Source: Flavobacteriia bacterium (GTDB taxonomy: Bacteria > Bacteroidota > Bacteroidia > Flavobacteriales_D > Crocinitomicaceae). Taken from it: 64,000 nucleotides of DNA. A program made the position numbers and the translations under genes. The notes under the pieces were generated by a model that saw only the letters and a list, made by a program, of their open reading frames with translations, was not told the DNA's origin and made no database searches. Position 1 is the stretch's first letter; the number at the start of each line of letters is the position of its first letter. Of this stretch, positions 51,182 to 61,464 are shown piece after piece. The DNA lies in the NCBI GenBank assembly GCA_947450325.1, contig CANFUT010000010.1:1-64000 (forward strand), given 5' to 3'.

Positions 51182-53809
51182 TCAATCAAAAATCACATGC
51201 ACAAATCCATGCAATGTAACCCATTTCTCGCCACTCAGTGTGTTGATTTTCACTTTACACAAATACGTATAAACACCTTCCGTGACCCATTCGCCGGATT
51301 TTTGGTCTTTGCCATTCCAGCCAATCATCGGGTCTTTGGTTTCAAAAATGGTATTTCCCCAGCGGTTTAGAATGACTAAATCTACTGCATCGATGAATTT
51401 ATAGGGAAGCAAAGGGTGAAAAACGTCATTGTTGTCGTCGTCATTCGGCGTGAAAACGTTAGGCAGTTCATAGGAAGGATCACAATTTTCAACGCAAATC
51501 ATGTTGGAAGCGACACTTTCATTTTGATTGGGCAATGAATCATACGCCGTCACGTAAAAACAACCTGCCAAATTGCTTGTGTCACTGAAAATGAAACCAG
51601 TTGAACTTGATGGAAAATCGGCAATGACTTCAAAATTACCGTCAGTCGTTGGAGCATAATAAACGCGATATCCGATCACATCTTCCGCACAAAATGCTGG
51701 GTTTTGGTCCCAAAAAAGACTGTTTTGAAAGGTTTCACAATTTTGGGTCAAGTTGCCCAAAGTGGGGGCGCAAGGTGGCGTTAAATCTGTTGGCTGCGCG
51801 CACGCGATGTTCGACCAATTCAGTAATGGAGAAACAATTCCCGTCAAAGAATAAGCGCCAATGCTGCGAACTTTGTAGCAATAAGAAGTTTCGTTCAACA
51901 AGTTTGAATCGATGTAGCTTTTTTCTGAAATGATGTCGAGTAACACAAAATTCCCAGAATTGGTGGGCGATTCTTTCCAGATTTCATAGAGCGAATTTGT
52001 CCATGGAACAATCTCATTCCAAACCAACTGCAGTTGATTGTCGTTTGGAACCAAACTCAAGAAAATCGTCGTCGCCGTTGGACTGAATCCCAATTCTTGT
52101 CCGTTGTTGATCAAAGCGACTTTGTACTGAAAAGCATTGGTCGAAGTGGGTAAATTTTGGTTGATGAAAAAGGTATCGCATTGCGTCAAGGTATTTTGTG
52201 GCGCCGTGGTGAAAACGGGCTCAAAACTGAGTGCGTTGGAAGTCGATTGATACAAACGGTATTGATAAGGACCGCCGTAAACGTTCAAATCCAATTCTTT
52301 CGGATGCGTCCAACGAACAGTGTCAACGCCCAAAATTGGATCTGTGAAACCAATTGTTGCATGCGTGAGCACGGGAATTTGAAAATTCATTTCACCACAA
52401 ACTTGATTGGAAATACAACTTTCAGCACCATTTTGAAAAACCGCGGTGACTAAATAACAATATTGATTTCCGACCACCAAATTGCTTGAATCTGTGAAAG
52501 TAGTCGTTTGTTTACCATCAACTTCCGCCAAAAGCGTGTAGCCAATGCTCAACGGGAAATTCGGCGTGCAACAATTTTCAGGATTTAATGCGATGCTATC
52601 GTTGCTTTTATACAATTTATAACCAACTACTTGCGGACAATCGGCAGCGTCCCAATTGAGTTCAAATGCGTTCAATGATTCTGTCAAAGTCAAATTTTGA
52701 ACAGGCGGCGCATTGACCGTGATGTTGAATGTTTCCAAGTCTTTCAAAATCACGTTTGGACCAGCGTCTGTGGCTTCCAAAGTGAAAATGTAGCTGTTGT
52801 TTCGCACTGCATCGCAACCCGGTTGCCAGTGAAAATCGCCTGTAATTGGGTTTCCATTGGGAGAAGCAGCAAAGGTCGCAGGATTAGTTTCCAAGAAAAA
52901 ACCTTCGCCGAAATATTCCCAATGCAACACGGGATTGTCTTGGGCCGTTGCAGGATCGTCTTGCGCAAACGCTTGAAAATCTATGTTTTCATTGGCAAAA
53001 ACGCAAGTGTCGCTGACCGCAGAAACCATCGGTGCATTGTTCAAACACAGGCCTTTTACAGTCAATTGCATGTCGCGAATCACAAATCCGATGCGAATTC
53101 CACGGCGGTATTCAGTGACGACAACCGCCAAATTGTATTCGCCGGAAATCGTTGGTGCGTTCCAAAAAAGTGTTCCTGTTATGGCGTCTAATGTCAGCAA
53201 ACCGCCTCCCACTTCTTGTGGATATTGATAGACATCAGGAATCGACAGGTCGAAACAATCTTCGCCTTTGCAGGGAATCAATTGGTAAGACAAACTGTCG
53301 CCATCTGGATCATACGCGCCAAAATTGTAAATCCACGGTTGTCCAGTGCAAGTTTCTTCTGGACAAGGACAATCAACCAATTGCAAACTGTTATTGGGCA
53401 ATCCTAAAAAAGGCGAAATGATGAGTAAAGTTTGAATGCAAAATATTTTATCGACTGAATTGGCGATATTCAATACGTTGGCATTACGGTTTGGATCTTC
53501 GCACTGAATCAAAAATGTGCCAGGACCAATGTAAGTGTGCGTTCCCACGTAGTAATTTTGCTTGGCGTCAGTGGCAGGGAAATCGTAAAAAACAACTCTG
53601 GGAATTGTGTCAATTGTGCCATCTCCGTAGTTGATTTCCAAATCTATGCGGTTGGCTTCACTGCTTAATTTGGTGCAGGTGGTGATGGTAAATTCGTAAG
53701 TGTTGCCGTATAGATGTTTGTAAGTTATTTCTCCCGAGCGATTGTGCGTAGCATGTGCCTGCAAGGAAATGCAAATCAGTACGAGGGAGAAAAATCTTTT
53801 TAGTAACAT
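51182..53809 (-). CDS. T9SS-exported surface protein, gliding-motility C-terminal domain
   Basis: This is an 875-residue exported protein (ATG at 53809, signal MLLKRFFSLVLICISLQAHA). It begins ATHNRSGEITYKHLYGNTYEF, seen at the start of many T9SS adhesin-like proteins, then contains cadherin-like/FN3-type beta domains (NAFELNWDAADCPQVVGYKL and LQLVWNEIVPWTNSLYEIW are FN3-like). It ends with LPNVFTPNDDDNNDVFHPLL and WNGKDQKSGEWVTEGVYTY, the CHU_C/gliding C-terminal domain used for T9SS secretion and cell-surface attachment. Confidence 0.93.
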   Translation of the reverse strand: MLLKRFFSLVLICISLQAHATHNRSGEITYKHLYGNTYEFTITTCTKLSSEANRIDLEINYGDGTIDTIPRVVFYDFPATDAKQNYYVGTHTYIGPGTFLIQCEDPNRNANVLNIANSVDKIFCIQTLLIISPFLGLPNNSLQLVDCPCPEETCTGQPWIYNFGAYDPDGDSLSYQLIPCKGEDCFDLSIPDVYQYPQEVGGGLLTLDAITGTLFWNAPTISGEYNLAVVVTEYRRGIRIGFVIRDMQLTVKGLCLNNAPMVSAVSDTCVFANENIDFQAFAQDDPATAQDNPVLHWEYFGEGFFLETNPATFAASPNGNPITGDFHWQPGCDAVRNNSYIFTLEATDAGPNVILKDLETFNITVNAPPVQNLTLTESLNAFELNWDAADCPQVVGYKLYKSNDSIALNPENCCTPNFPLSIGYTLLAEVDGKQTTTFTDSSNLVVGNQYCYLVTAVFQNGAESCISNQVCGEMNFQIPVLTHATIGFTDPILGVDTVRWTHPKELDLNVYGGPYQYRLYQSTSNALSFEPVFTTAPQNTLTQCDTFFINQNLPTSTNAFQYKVALINNGQELGFSPTATTIFLSLVPNDNQLQLVWNEIVPWTNSLYEIWKESPTNSGNFVLLDIISEKSYIDSNLLNETSYCYKVRSIGAYSLTGIVSPLLNWSNIACAQPTDLTPPCAPTLGNLTQNCETFQNSLFWDQNPAFCAEDVIGYRVYYAPTTDGNFEVIADFPSSSTGFIFSDTSNLAGCFYVTAYDSLPNQNESVASNMICVENCDPSYELPNVFTPNDDDNNDVFHPLLPYKFIDAVDLVILNRWGNTIFETKDPMIGWNGKDQKSGEWVTEGVYTYLCKVKINTLSGEKWVTLHGFVHVIFD

Positions 53810-53869
53810 CTTGGAATAAAGGTACACAAAAGTATGGGAAAGTGAAAAATTATAACCTTGTAAAATCCT

Positions 53870-54496
53870 TTACTTTTTCGTCGAAGGTTTATAATTAAAG
53901 CGAAATGTAAGCCCCAATGTTGGAAAGAAATATCGCTTTGCCCGATACAAAGATGTTTTTACATTGTAAGATTTTACACCTAAATTTACTCCAAAGTGCT
54001 TGGAAAAATACCAGCCACATCGAATTTCATTCATGTATTTTATTTTTTCTCGCAATTGCGGATTTGGATTTTCAAGAATTTGACCAGAAACTTCTCCAAT
54101 AGTTGGCCAAAGATGATCATCAGTGATTAGACTGGTGGCATTGTTTGAATACAACGGTACACCAATATTAATTTTCGCATACCATTTTTTATTTTTTGAA
54201 AATCCTGCCGCGTTTAAATAGATAGGAACATAAGAATAGAGCATGTGATAATTGCTTTCTTCTCTACTATCAACCAAGAAAAAACCTGATGATATTGAAA
54301 GCTGAAAACCTTCGTCTTGCAATGTTATTACATCAATTTTTAGTTCATTTCCACCATATCGCAGGTATTGTAAGTCTAAATAAGTTGAAAGTTCAAATTT
54401 GTTTGCGAATTCAAAACGGTTCGCTTTTAAGTCCGTTTGCGCAACACACACACAAGAGATTGACAGAAAATAAAATAAAAGAAATTGTTTAATCAT
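53870..54496 (-). CDS. Exported outer-membrane-type hypothetical protein
   Basis: This is a 208-residue protein with signal peptide MIKQFLLFYFLSISCVCVA. Its strands (FELSTYLDLQYLRYGGN, IRCGWYFSKHFGVNLGVKSY, YFFPTLGLTFRFNY) fit an outer-membrane barrel. It is 3 nt after the stop of the lipocalin-like gene, so the two form a small operon. No family is recognised. Confidence 0.62.
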   Translation of the reverse strand: MIKQFLLFYFLSISCVCVAQTDLKANRFEFANKFELSTYLDLQYLRYGGNELKIDVITLQDEGFQLSISSGFFLVDSREESNYHMLYSYVPIYLNAAGFSKNKKWYAKINIGVPLYSNNATSLITDDHLWPTIGEVSGQILENPNPQLREKIKYMNEIRCGWYFSKHFGVNLGVKSYNVKTSLYRAKRYFFPTLGLTFRFNYKPSTKK

Positions 54497-54499
54497 ACA

Positions 54500-55036
54500 C
54501 TATAACTTAATGAATTTTGCATATTTCTCTACATAAACAGTGGAATATGGTTGCGTATGACCAGGTCCCGAGTAACAAGATATCACACTCAAATTCGGGG
54601 ATTCTTTGCTCATGTAATTCTGATTAGGAGTCCAAAAAGTGCCAATCATTTTAGCGTGATTTTCATCGAAAAAGAATTTAAAAATAAAGATGTTCCCTTT
54701 TTTATCTCTAACTCGACAAGTGTAGCGGTTATTGGTCACTTGGTTTTTGTAAAAAGTTACGAAAATTCCATTTTCAACTATTTCGATGATTTTTAGTTTT
54801 TGGGTTTTACCATCTAGCGATGATATGATGTTTCCATCAGCGGTAATTTCCATCACCAAATTTTTGAGAGCAGCAGGAGTTGCCAATGTATGTTGACAAG
54901 TATGATTAATATCTTCAAATACCTGTGATTCAAGTTTCCATCTACCAACCATCGGATGAGTTGAACCCAAATTTTCTTTTTGGCAAGTTGATAAAAAGAG
55001 TGATAGTACAAAAAGAAGGAATAGATGTAGTTTCAT
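54500..55036 (-). CDS. Lipocalin-like lipoprotein
   Basis: This 178-residue lipoprotein has signal MKLHLFLLFVLSLFLSTC with a lipobox Cys. HPMVGRWKLESQVFEDINH is the typical start of the lipocalin-like domain, followed by repeated strands. Two later cysteines (TCRVRD and SCYSG) may pair. It is the first gene of a two-gene operon with the barrel protein. Ligand unknown. Confidence 0.68.
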   Translation of the reverse strand: MKLHLFLLFVLSLFLSTCQKENLGSTHPMVGRWKLESQVFEDINHTCQHTLATPAALKNLVMEITADGNIISSLDGKTQKLKIIEIVENGIFVTFYKNQVTNNRYTCRVRDKKGNIFIFKFFFDENHAKMIGTFWTPNQNYMSKESPNLSVISCYSGPGHTQPYSTVYVEKYAKFIKL

Positions 55037-55096
55037 GTATTCAGCATTAAATGTTATCGAAAAGTACTAAAAAATCCGAAACATTGCTAAAAAACT

Positions 55097-57103
55097 TTAT
55101 AACTCTATTTGTTTGTTATTATTGAAAGTTGCGTTATAACGAAGTCCATTTTGATTTACAAATTCAAACTTGGCTTTCAGCTGTTTGGAAAAAATGTTGA
55201 TTAACTTAATTCCCAAAGAGTCTAATTTTAGGATGTCAAAATCGGCTGCAAGTCCATGTCCGTTGTCGAAAATGGCAAGTTCAATCATCGCATCTTTTTC
55301 TGACAGTTGAATCGTGATCGAAGGATTATCAATTCCTTCAAATGCATGTTTGTAAGCATTTGTAATTAATTCATTGATGATCAATGCAACAGGAACCGTA
55401 TTTTTGGTATTTGCAAAAACTTCATCCAATTCAAATTTTATTTTGACTTTTTGCTCGACATCAAAAAACTTACTTAAATAATTTACAAAATCGAGGATGT
55501 ACTCTCTTAAATCGATTTGAGCAAAATTGGCTGATTTGTATAATTTTTCATGTATCAAAGACATGGAAATGATCCGATTTTTTATCTCTGCAAATTCATT
55601 GATTAGATTTGGTTCTTGCATTCGATTCATTTGCATTTCAACCAATCCTAAGAAGATCGAAAGATTATTTTTTACTCTGTGGTGAACTTCCCCAAGAAGT
55701 GCTTCTTTTTCAACCAAAGATTCTCTGATTTGCATAGATTGTTCTGTTTTTTCAGTTACATCTAAGCCAATGCCGAGCATATATTCAAGTTCGTTTTGCG
55801 CATTTAAGAACGGGAAGAATTTCCGCAAAACGTAAACGTCTTTTCCTTCTTTATTGGTCGCTTTATCAGTAAATTCAAGAAGTTTTTTAGACTTTAGCAC
55901 TTGGTCAAAAATAGCTTGCCTTGCATCTGCTATTGAAATGTCTTTCTTGTATTGCTTGCAATAATCGTAGTCCGTTTTTCCAATCACAAATTTCCTTGTT
56001 TCAGGATCTTTAATTCCAATTGGATTGACGTATAAATATTCGTGTTTTTCATTGAAAACAGCAATGTCAAGCGGAAGATTATTTAAAATTGTTTCGTAAA
56101 AAGTTCGTTGTGCTTCAACTTTTTGTTCCTCCAACACTTTTTCAGTTACATCGACCTGAATGGAGATATAATTAATCACTTTTTCGTCCTTAATGAAAGG
56201 AATAATCGTCGTGTCAAGCCAATAAATTTCACCGTTTTTATTGATGTTTTTGATAGTTGACTTCCAATTGTCATTGAGTTTTAAACTTTCAATGATTTCC
56301 TCAAAGCTATTCTCTTTTGTTTTATCTGTCATCAAGAAATCAAAAGATTTACCAATCATCTCTAGGTTTTTGTAACCAGAAATGTCAGAAAAATTTTGAT
56401 TTACGAAACTTATTTTTCCGTCTATATTGATGGTCGATAACAAGACAGTTTGATCGATCACGCTCTTGTAAAATTCTAAATTAAGAATGGCATTTTCCAA
56501 TTCGTGTTCATGCATTTTGGTTGCTGTCAAATCCTTGACAACGACTTGCAATAATTCATCCCCTCTTTCATTGATTACTTCTCCATTGATGCTGAAATAT
56601 CTATTGTCTTTAATAGATCTAACTTCGTCAAATCGTATGCTGCTTTTGGTCAATTTACAATTTGAAATTGCTTCGTTGATTAAATCAGATTCAATAAATA
56701 GCGACGAGAAATTTTTAAAAGTTGGTTCGTATTCATTGATGTCAAACATCCGAGACATTTGATTAGAATTAGCCATTATATCTGATCTTAAATTGATTTT
56801 AAAAGAGCCAGCATGGGATAATTTTTCAAAATTGGAAATTTGAATTTTGCATTGTTCTAGTCGAAAATTTTTCAGCTGAATTTCATTGCTTAAAACCTCA
56901 TTTTGGTGCGTTAAAATCCCTTTTTCTAAGAGTGTAGACTCGTATTTTGAAAAGACAGTTTTTCTGTCGACTAAATTTTCTTCGTATTGTTCGTATGTGG
57001 AATTCACAACCGAAAGCAAACCAGCTATTTTCCTTTTTAGTCTAGAGTTTTCGCCAACAAACTGCCTTATTTGTTCTTCTAATTTAGGGTGAAATTCATT
57101 CAT
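55097..57103 (-). CDS. PAS-domain sensor histidine kinase (HisKA_2 type)
   Basis: This 668-residue soluble kinase has an N-terminal coiled coil, then three PAS-like domains (about 85-190, 205-325 with LNGKISFVNQNFSDISGYKN-type motif, and 335-455 with GLDVTEK as PAC end). The HisKA_2 phospho-acceptor is LLGEVHHRVKNNLSIFLGL near residue 467, and the ATPase has LIINELITNAYKHAF and DNGHGL. No membrane helices are seen. It starts 35 nt after the receiver-PP2C gene and is likely its partner. Confidence 0.9.
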   Translation of the reverse strand: MNEFHPKLEEQIRQFVGENSRLKRKIAGLLSVVNSTYEQYEENLVDRKTVFSKYESTLLEKGILTHQNEVLSNEIQLKNFRLEQCKIQISNFEKLSHAGSFKINLRSDIMANSNQMSRMFDINEYEPTFKNFSSLFIESDLINEAISNCKLTKSSIRFDEVRSIKDNRYFSINGEVINERGDELLQVVVKDLTATKMHEHELENAILNLEFYKSVIDQTVLLSTINIDGKISFVNQNFSDISGYKNLEMIGKSFDFLMTDKTKENSFEEIIESLKLNDNWKSTIKNINKNGEIYWLDTTIIPFIKDEKVINYISIQVDVTEKVLEEQKVEAQRTFYETILNNLPLDIAVFNEKHEYLYVNPIGIKDPETRKFVIGKTDYDYCKQYKKDISIADARQAIFDQVLKSKKLLEFTDKATNKEGKDVYVLRKFFPFLNAQNELEYMLGIGLDVTEKTEQSMQIRESLVEKEALLGEVHHRVKNNLSIFLGLVEMQMNRMQEPNLINEFAEIKNRIISMSLIHEKLYKSANFAQIDLREYILDFVNYLSKFFDVEQKVKIKFELDEVFANTKNTVPVALIINELITNAYKHAFEGIDNPSITIQLSEKDAMIELAIFDNGHGLAADFDILKLDSLGIKLINIFSKQLKAKFEFVNQNGLRYNATFNNNKQIEL

Positions 57104-57138
57104 TGGACAATAGCTTTTAAAAATTATAAAATCTAATT

Positions 57139-58272
57139 TTATTTTAATTTGTAAGAATTCGGTTCAAATCCGATCAACAAAATATCATCTGTTTGATCTT
57201 CATTTCCTTGCCAATTTCTGAGAAAAAATTCAATCTCAATTTCTCGTTTGAGACAATCTAAACCATCTATTTTCTCTAAAAAATGGGCAAGTCCTTTTCT
57301 TTTCAACTTTTTTGAATCTGGACCGCCAAATTGATCTGTTAAGCCATCCGTGAAAAAGTAGAAAAAGTCATCGGGCGCATAGTCTATTTCAATAAATGGA
57401 ATTTCATCTAGTGACTGATAGTGCTCTCCAATTGAATTTCCTTTGAAGTTTAAAATTTTGTGTTCGTTGGCGGTGGAATCATAGTAGATGACAATTCTTT
57501 TTATTCCAGCGATTTGGATAATTGATTTTTCAGGAATGACTTTGAAAATAGCCAAATCTAAAGCATCGGAAATCCTGTTTTTTTTATCAATGTTTGCCAA
57601 GTTTTCAATGATTTTTTCGTTCAACTCATTGATGATAACTTTTAAATCGTCGTGTTTTTTTGATTTTGATACCAATATTTCATAGCTCAATACGGAGAGT
57701 AAAGCGCCAGGAATACCATGACCAGTGCAGTCTCCAATGCCTCCGATTAAGGCATCCCCGCCGCTTTTTTCGATTAAAAAACCAAAATCTCCTGAAATAA
57801 AATCTTTTGGGCGATTGATAAATATTGACTTTGAAAAATACGAATGCAATTGATCTCTTTGTAAAAATATTGCTTCTTGAATTTTTTGTGCATAGACCAT
57901 AGAATCAGTCAATTCATTCATTGTGTCTATAATCTCATCAATCGCTTTTTTGCTGATAGGCTTCGACAAAAACGCCTTCATATTCGTCGATTTCGCCCTT
58001 TCTTTGTTTCTTTCTTCCGTATTTCCAGAAATATATACTACCGGAATTGAATTCAACTTTTGAATTTCCCGCATGGTATCAATTCCATCCAAACTGCCTT
58101 CTAGACGAATATCCATCAAAATCAAATCTGCAGTATTTTCTTGAAAAAATGCAATTGCCTCCTCGCCACTTTCAAAAGTTGCTACAACTTCATGACCTAA
58201 ATCTTCAACATACTCTTTGTAAAGCGCTTGAATAATTAATTCATCTTCAACAATGACGATTTGCTTTGACAT
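57139..58272 (-). CDS. Receiver-PP2C (SpoIIE/RsbU-type) phosphatase
   Basis: This 377-residue protein has a receiver (1-120) with phospho-acceptor in LILMDIRLEG and Lys in FLSKPIS, and a PP2C-type phosphatase (about 145-377) with RPKDFISGDFGFLIEK and IGGIGDCTGHGIPGALLSVL (the metal-binding GDxTGHG motif), and GLTDQFGG. In known systems such phosphatases act on STAS anti-anti-sigma proteins. No STAS gene is in the window. It lies between a 40-aa membrane protein (8 nt upstream) and the PAS kinase, so it is a two-component output. Confidence 0.93.
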   Translation of the reverse strand: MSKQIVIVEDELIIQALYKEYVEDLGHEVVATFESGEEAIAFFQENTADLILMDIRLEGSLDGIDTMREIQKLNSIPVVYISGNTEERNKERAKSTNMKAFLSKPISKKAIDEIIDTMNELTDSMVYAQKIQEAIFLQRDQLHSYFSKSIFINRPKDFISGDFGFLIEKSGGDALIGGIGDCTGHGIPGALLSVLSYEILVSKSKKHDDLKVIINELNEKIIENLANIDKKNRISDALDLAIFKVIPEKSIIQIAGIKRIVIYYDSTANEHKILNFKGNSIGEHYQSLDEIPFIEIDYAPDDFFYFFTDGLTDQFGGPDSKKLKRKGLAHFLEKIDGLDCLKREIEIEFFLRNWQGNEDQTDDILLIGFEPNSYKLK

Positions 58273-58279
58273 ATTTAAA

Positions 58280-58402
58280 TTAATTAAGACCTATTTTTGT
58301 TTGATTAAAGAAGGAGTAGATGATGTAAATCATTGCACCAAAAATCAGAAAGGCTATGAAAAGTAAAAAATTGATAAAGTCGCGATCACTGTTATTTTTC
58401 AT
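58280..58402 (-). CDS. 40-aa single-helix membrane protein heading the signalling operon
   Basis: This is a frame too short for usual callers, from ATG 58402 to TAA 58280. The N-terminus is polar (MKNNSDRDF), followed by one helix (INFLLFIAFLIFGAMIYIIY) and a short polar tail. It ends 8 nt before the receiver-PP2C start. A related 41-aa protein at 62452-62577 has the same order (MNKNDVDLRF, then a helix with GMIYITYQLLN) and also heads an operon. The repeated arrangement supports both as real. Function is unknown; a membrane anchor for soluble partners is possible. Confidence 0.6.
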   Translation of the reverse strand: MKNNSDRDFINFLLFIAFLIFGAMIYIIYSFFNQTKIGLN

Positions 58403-58564
58403 TGAATGGGGTAATTTTATTTTTAATAATTAGTAAATATCACCACCAGACTAGGCCGCGAAATTAGTTTTATTTTTAGTGAATTTTAAAGAAACAGATA
58501 CGCATAACAATGTGTATTGAACTACATTTTTAATAGGAATAGATTCTGACAATTTTTAAAAAAG

Positions 58565-58572
58565 TATTTTTG
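58565..58572 (+). promoter_or_regulatory. -7 element of the propeller kinase operon
   Basis: TATTTTTG, exact TAnnTTTG. The first ATG at 58576 lies 4 nt after its last base; a second in-frame ATG at 58624 lies 52 nt after it. Confidence 0.5.
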
Positions 58573-58575
58573 TTT

Positions 58576-61464
58576 ATGATTGCTAAAATTCAATATCAAG
58601 GTCGGAAAATACATTTTTTGAAAATGTTCAAATTTTCTCTGTTATTAGTTTTTTCAATATGGTCTGATGTTGCAGATTGTCAATACAATTATCTTTCACC
58701 ACTTTTTGATATAAATTCAGGTTTACCTCACAATGAAGTCAATGACATTGTGAAAGATGATGCGGGTTATATTTGGATCGCCACAGACAATGGACTTTCA
58801 AGGTTTGATGGCTATAATTTCATCAATTTCAATCATGAAACGCATCCAAACATATTTAAAGAAAGTCGAATCACCAAAATTCATAAAAAAGGTTCAGTTC
58901 TATACCTATTGACTGCTTCTGACGGATTAATTGAATTGCAACCAAAAATTTTGTCGTTCAAGAAATTGTACACTGCAAATTCCGTTGCGATGGCATTTTC
59001 AAATGATACAACTGCCATTCTTTTTGATTCTGGAAAATTGGTCTTTAAGGTTAAAAATAAGGTCATCTTCATTCAAAACCTAAACCTTTTCCCGAAATCT
59101 GATATTACCATTTACAAGGGGAAAATTTTTGTTTCTGTAAGTAATAAAACTATACGAATAATTAATCCAAAATTCCCAAAGAAAATAATCCAAATTACAT
59201 TTAAAGATACAGATCAATTAGGTAAATTTTATGTTTCAAAAAAATATGGTCTCGTGCTCTGGAATGGTGATGTTGTTCGTTTACTGCGAAACAATATGTT
59301 GGTTTACCATCCGAACTTTATAAATAAAAAACAGATCACTTATTTTGCTGAAGAAGATGGTAAACATATATTTATTGAAAAAAATAAAGTGCCATATGTC
59401 TATTTAAATGGACAAATGACAGGATTTTTCTCTCCCGTAGTAAATCAAAATATTTTATACAAATTTATTATTAGACTGAACAAGAGTTGTTTTATTGTAG
59501 GAACCAATCAAGGTTTCTTAAGAATAGAACAAATGCCCGCTTTGTCTTATGGAATAGATGATTTTCCATTGAATGTTGATTATCAAATAATGCAGAGACG
59601 TAAAATCATCGAATATCAAAATCAGCGATTTTTTTTGGGTTTCCCTCGCATTTCAGTAGAAAAAGAAAATGTAGTCGATCTTTTTTCAAAAAGAAATTTA
59701 ACGACCTATGACGGTTTGATTTTTAACAATGAATTATTTTGCACTACAGAAGGAGATGGATTGGTTAGTTTTGATTTAAACACAAAGGAAATTACCAATC
59801 ATGTCAATACAAATCTTGGTTTACATGAAACTTTTCAATCAATTCTAAAAATATCAGATTCTCATGTCTTGTTGTGTGGAGGAAATAAAATGGTTTTGTA
59901 TAATCCAAAAAATAAAACATCATTCGCCTATTTTTTGAAAACAGGAACAGAAATTCATGTTGCTGTAAAAAGCAACTATTCAAATGTTATTTATTTAGGT
60001 ACTAATCAAGGATTATTTCGCGGTCGATTAACCAATGGAAATGGATTCAAATTGATTGACACAGAAAAATATTCGAAATTAGACGTTAGGGATATTCTCG
60101 TGAGAGAAAAGCAAAATGAAATTTGGTTAGCAACCTACAGTGGTGTATTTGTTTTGAATTCAAAAAATCTAAAAAAGATTCACGAATATTCTAACGCAAA
60201 TCAGGTTTCAAACATTAAAGTCGTAAAACTGGTAGAGGATAAATGCAACTGTATTTGGGCTTCTACTTATTCAGGGATAACGATTTACAACACTGCGGAT
60301 GGAACGATTCGTTTTATCAACAAAAGTCATCAACTTAAGAATATTGAATATAATAATAAATCTGCTTGTTTATTGCATGACGGAAAAATTGCTTTTGGAG
60401 GTCTAAATTATTTTGAAATTATTGATCCAAAGGCTCTGAATGAATTTACATATGCCAAAACCTTTGCTATATCTGGGATTGAAACTATTGAAAATGAAAA
60501 CAAAAAATATTTTTCAGCATATCAAGAGGGACAAAACATTTCGTTTAATACGGGCAAAGAAGCGATCAAAATTTATCTTGCCAATTTGGATATTAAATTC
60601 GGAAGCGGTTATTCCTTCCAATACAGTATTGATTCTAAAAATTGGTTTACCACAGAAAAAAAGAACTGGATATTAATTTCCAATCTTACTTATGGCGAAT
60701 ATGACTTGAAAATTCGAATGTATAACCCATTTGGTCAGCTTGTTGAAGAAAAAACTTTCTCATTAACCGCCAAGACATCCGTTTTTTATAAAACAGAATT
60801 TCTAAGTTTTATCTTTATTCTTGTAATTATTATCTCAATACTTTTAGTCTACACTTTGAGACGTTCTCTACGTATAAAAACACAAACAAAATCAAGAATA
60901 GCAATGGATCTTCATGACGAATCTGGAACGATCTTAACGCGCTTGTTGATGTTGAGTAAAAAGGAAAACATTCAAGAAAAAGACAAAGAACTATTGCAAT
61001 CAGGATTGAGAGAAGCATTGTATAATTTTAGAACTTATATAAATTCGATTTCGCGTGAAAAACATACTTTACAAGATTTAACTTATGAACTAAAAGATTT
61101 TGTTACAACTTCCTGCGCGGATGCAAATATCCAAGTTGATTTTAAACCTAAATATGATTTGGATTATACTATTCAGGGAGAGCTCTATAGAGACATAAAA
61201 CTTTCCATTTATGAGATTGTTACAAATTGCATCAAGCATGCAAATGCTAATCAACTATCCATAAAATTCTTGGCTATTGACTACAGGTTAAATATTCTAG
61301 TTACTGACAATGGTTTTTGCAATATTTCGGATGTAGAAAGTTACAAAGGAAACGGAATTCGAAACATTAAAAAGCGAATCCAGAGAAATCAAGGTCAATT
61401 TAAATACTATGTTTTAGAAGGCACTACAGGATTGATGATAGAAATAAATTTACCGTTAGTATGA
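58576..61464 (+). CDS. Propeller-Y_Y_Y sensor histidine kinase (HisKA_3)
   Basis: This is a 962-residue membrane kinase of the extracellular-propeller type. Starting at the second ATG (58624) would give a neat signal peptide (MFKFSLLLVFSIWSDVADC); the first ATG is kept because the -7 element fits leaderless start. Propeller repeats (GLPHNEVNDIVKDDAGYIWI) run to about 640, Y_Y_Y about 665-735, one membrane helix near 745-765 (FLSFIFILVIIISILLVYTL). The kinase has HisKA_3 AMDLHDESGTILTRLL near residue 782, and ATPase motifs IYEIVTNCIKHANAN and DNGFC. Coupled by ATGA with a LuxR-type regulator. Confidence 0.93.
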   Translation: MIAKIQYQGRKIHFLKMFKFSLLLVFSIWSDVADCQYNYLSPLFDINSGLPHNEVNDIVKDDAGYIWIATDNGLSRFDGYNFINFNHETHPNIFKESRITKIHKKGSVLYLLTASDGLIELQPKILSFKKLYTANSVAMAFSNDTTAILFDSGKLVFKVKNKVIFIQNLNLFPKSDITIYKGKIFVSVSNKTIRIINPKFPKKIIQITFKDTDQLGKFYVSKKYGLVLWNGDVVRLLRNNMLVYHPNFINKKQITYFAEEDGKHIFIEKNKVPYVYLNGQMTGFFSPVVNQNILYKFIIRLNKSCFIVGTNQGFLRIEQMPALSYGIDDFPLNVDYQIMQRRKIIEYQNQRFFLGFPRISVEKENVVDLFSKRNLTTYDGLIFNNELFCTTEGDGLVSFDLNTKEITNHVNTNLGLHETFQSILKISDSHVLLCGGNKMVLYNPKNKTSFAYFLKTGTEIHVAVKSNYSNVIYLGTNQGLFRGRLTNGNGFKLIDTEKYSKLDVRDILVREKQNEIWLATYSGVFVLNSKNLKKIHEYSNANQVSNIKVVKLVEDKCNCIWASTYSGITIYNTADGTIRFINKSHQLKNIEYNNKSACLLHDGKIAFGGLNYFEIIDPKALNEFTYAKTFAISGIETIENENKKYFSAYQEGQNISFNTGKEAIKIYLANLDIKFGSGYSFQYSIDSKNWFTTEKKNWILISNLTYGEYDLKIRMYNPFGQLVEEKTFSLTAKTSVFYKTEFLSFIFILVIIISILLVYTLRRSLRIKTQTKSRIAMDLHDESGTILTRLLMLSKKENIQEKDKELLQSGLREALYNFRTYINSISREKHTLQDLTYELKDFVTTSCADANIQVDFKPKYDLDYTIQGELYRDIKLSIYEIVTNCIKHANANQLSIKFLAIDYRLNILVTDNGFCNISDVESYKGNGIRNIKKRIQRNQGQFKYYVLEGTTGLMIEINLPLV

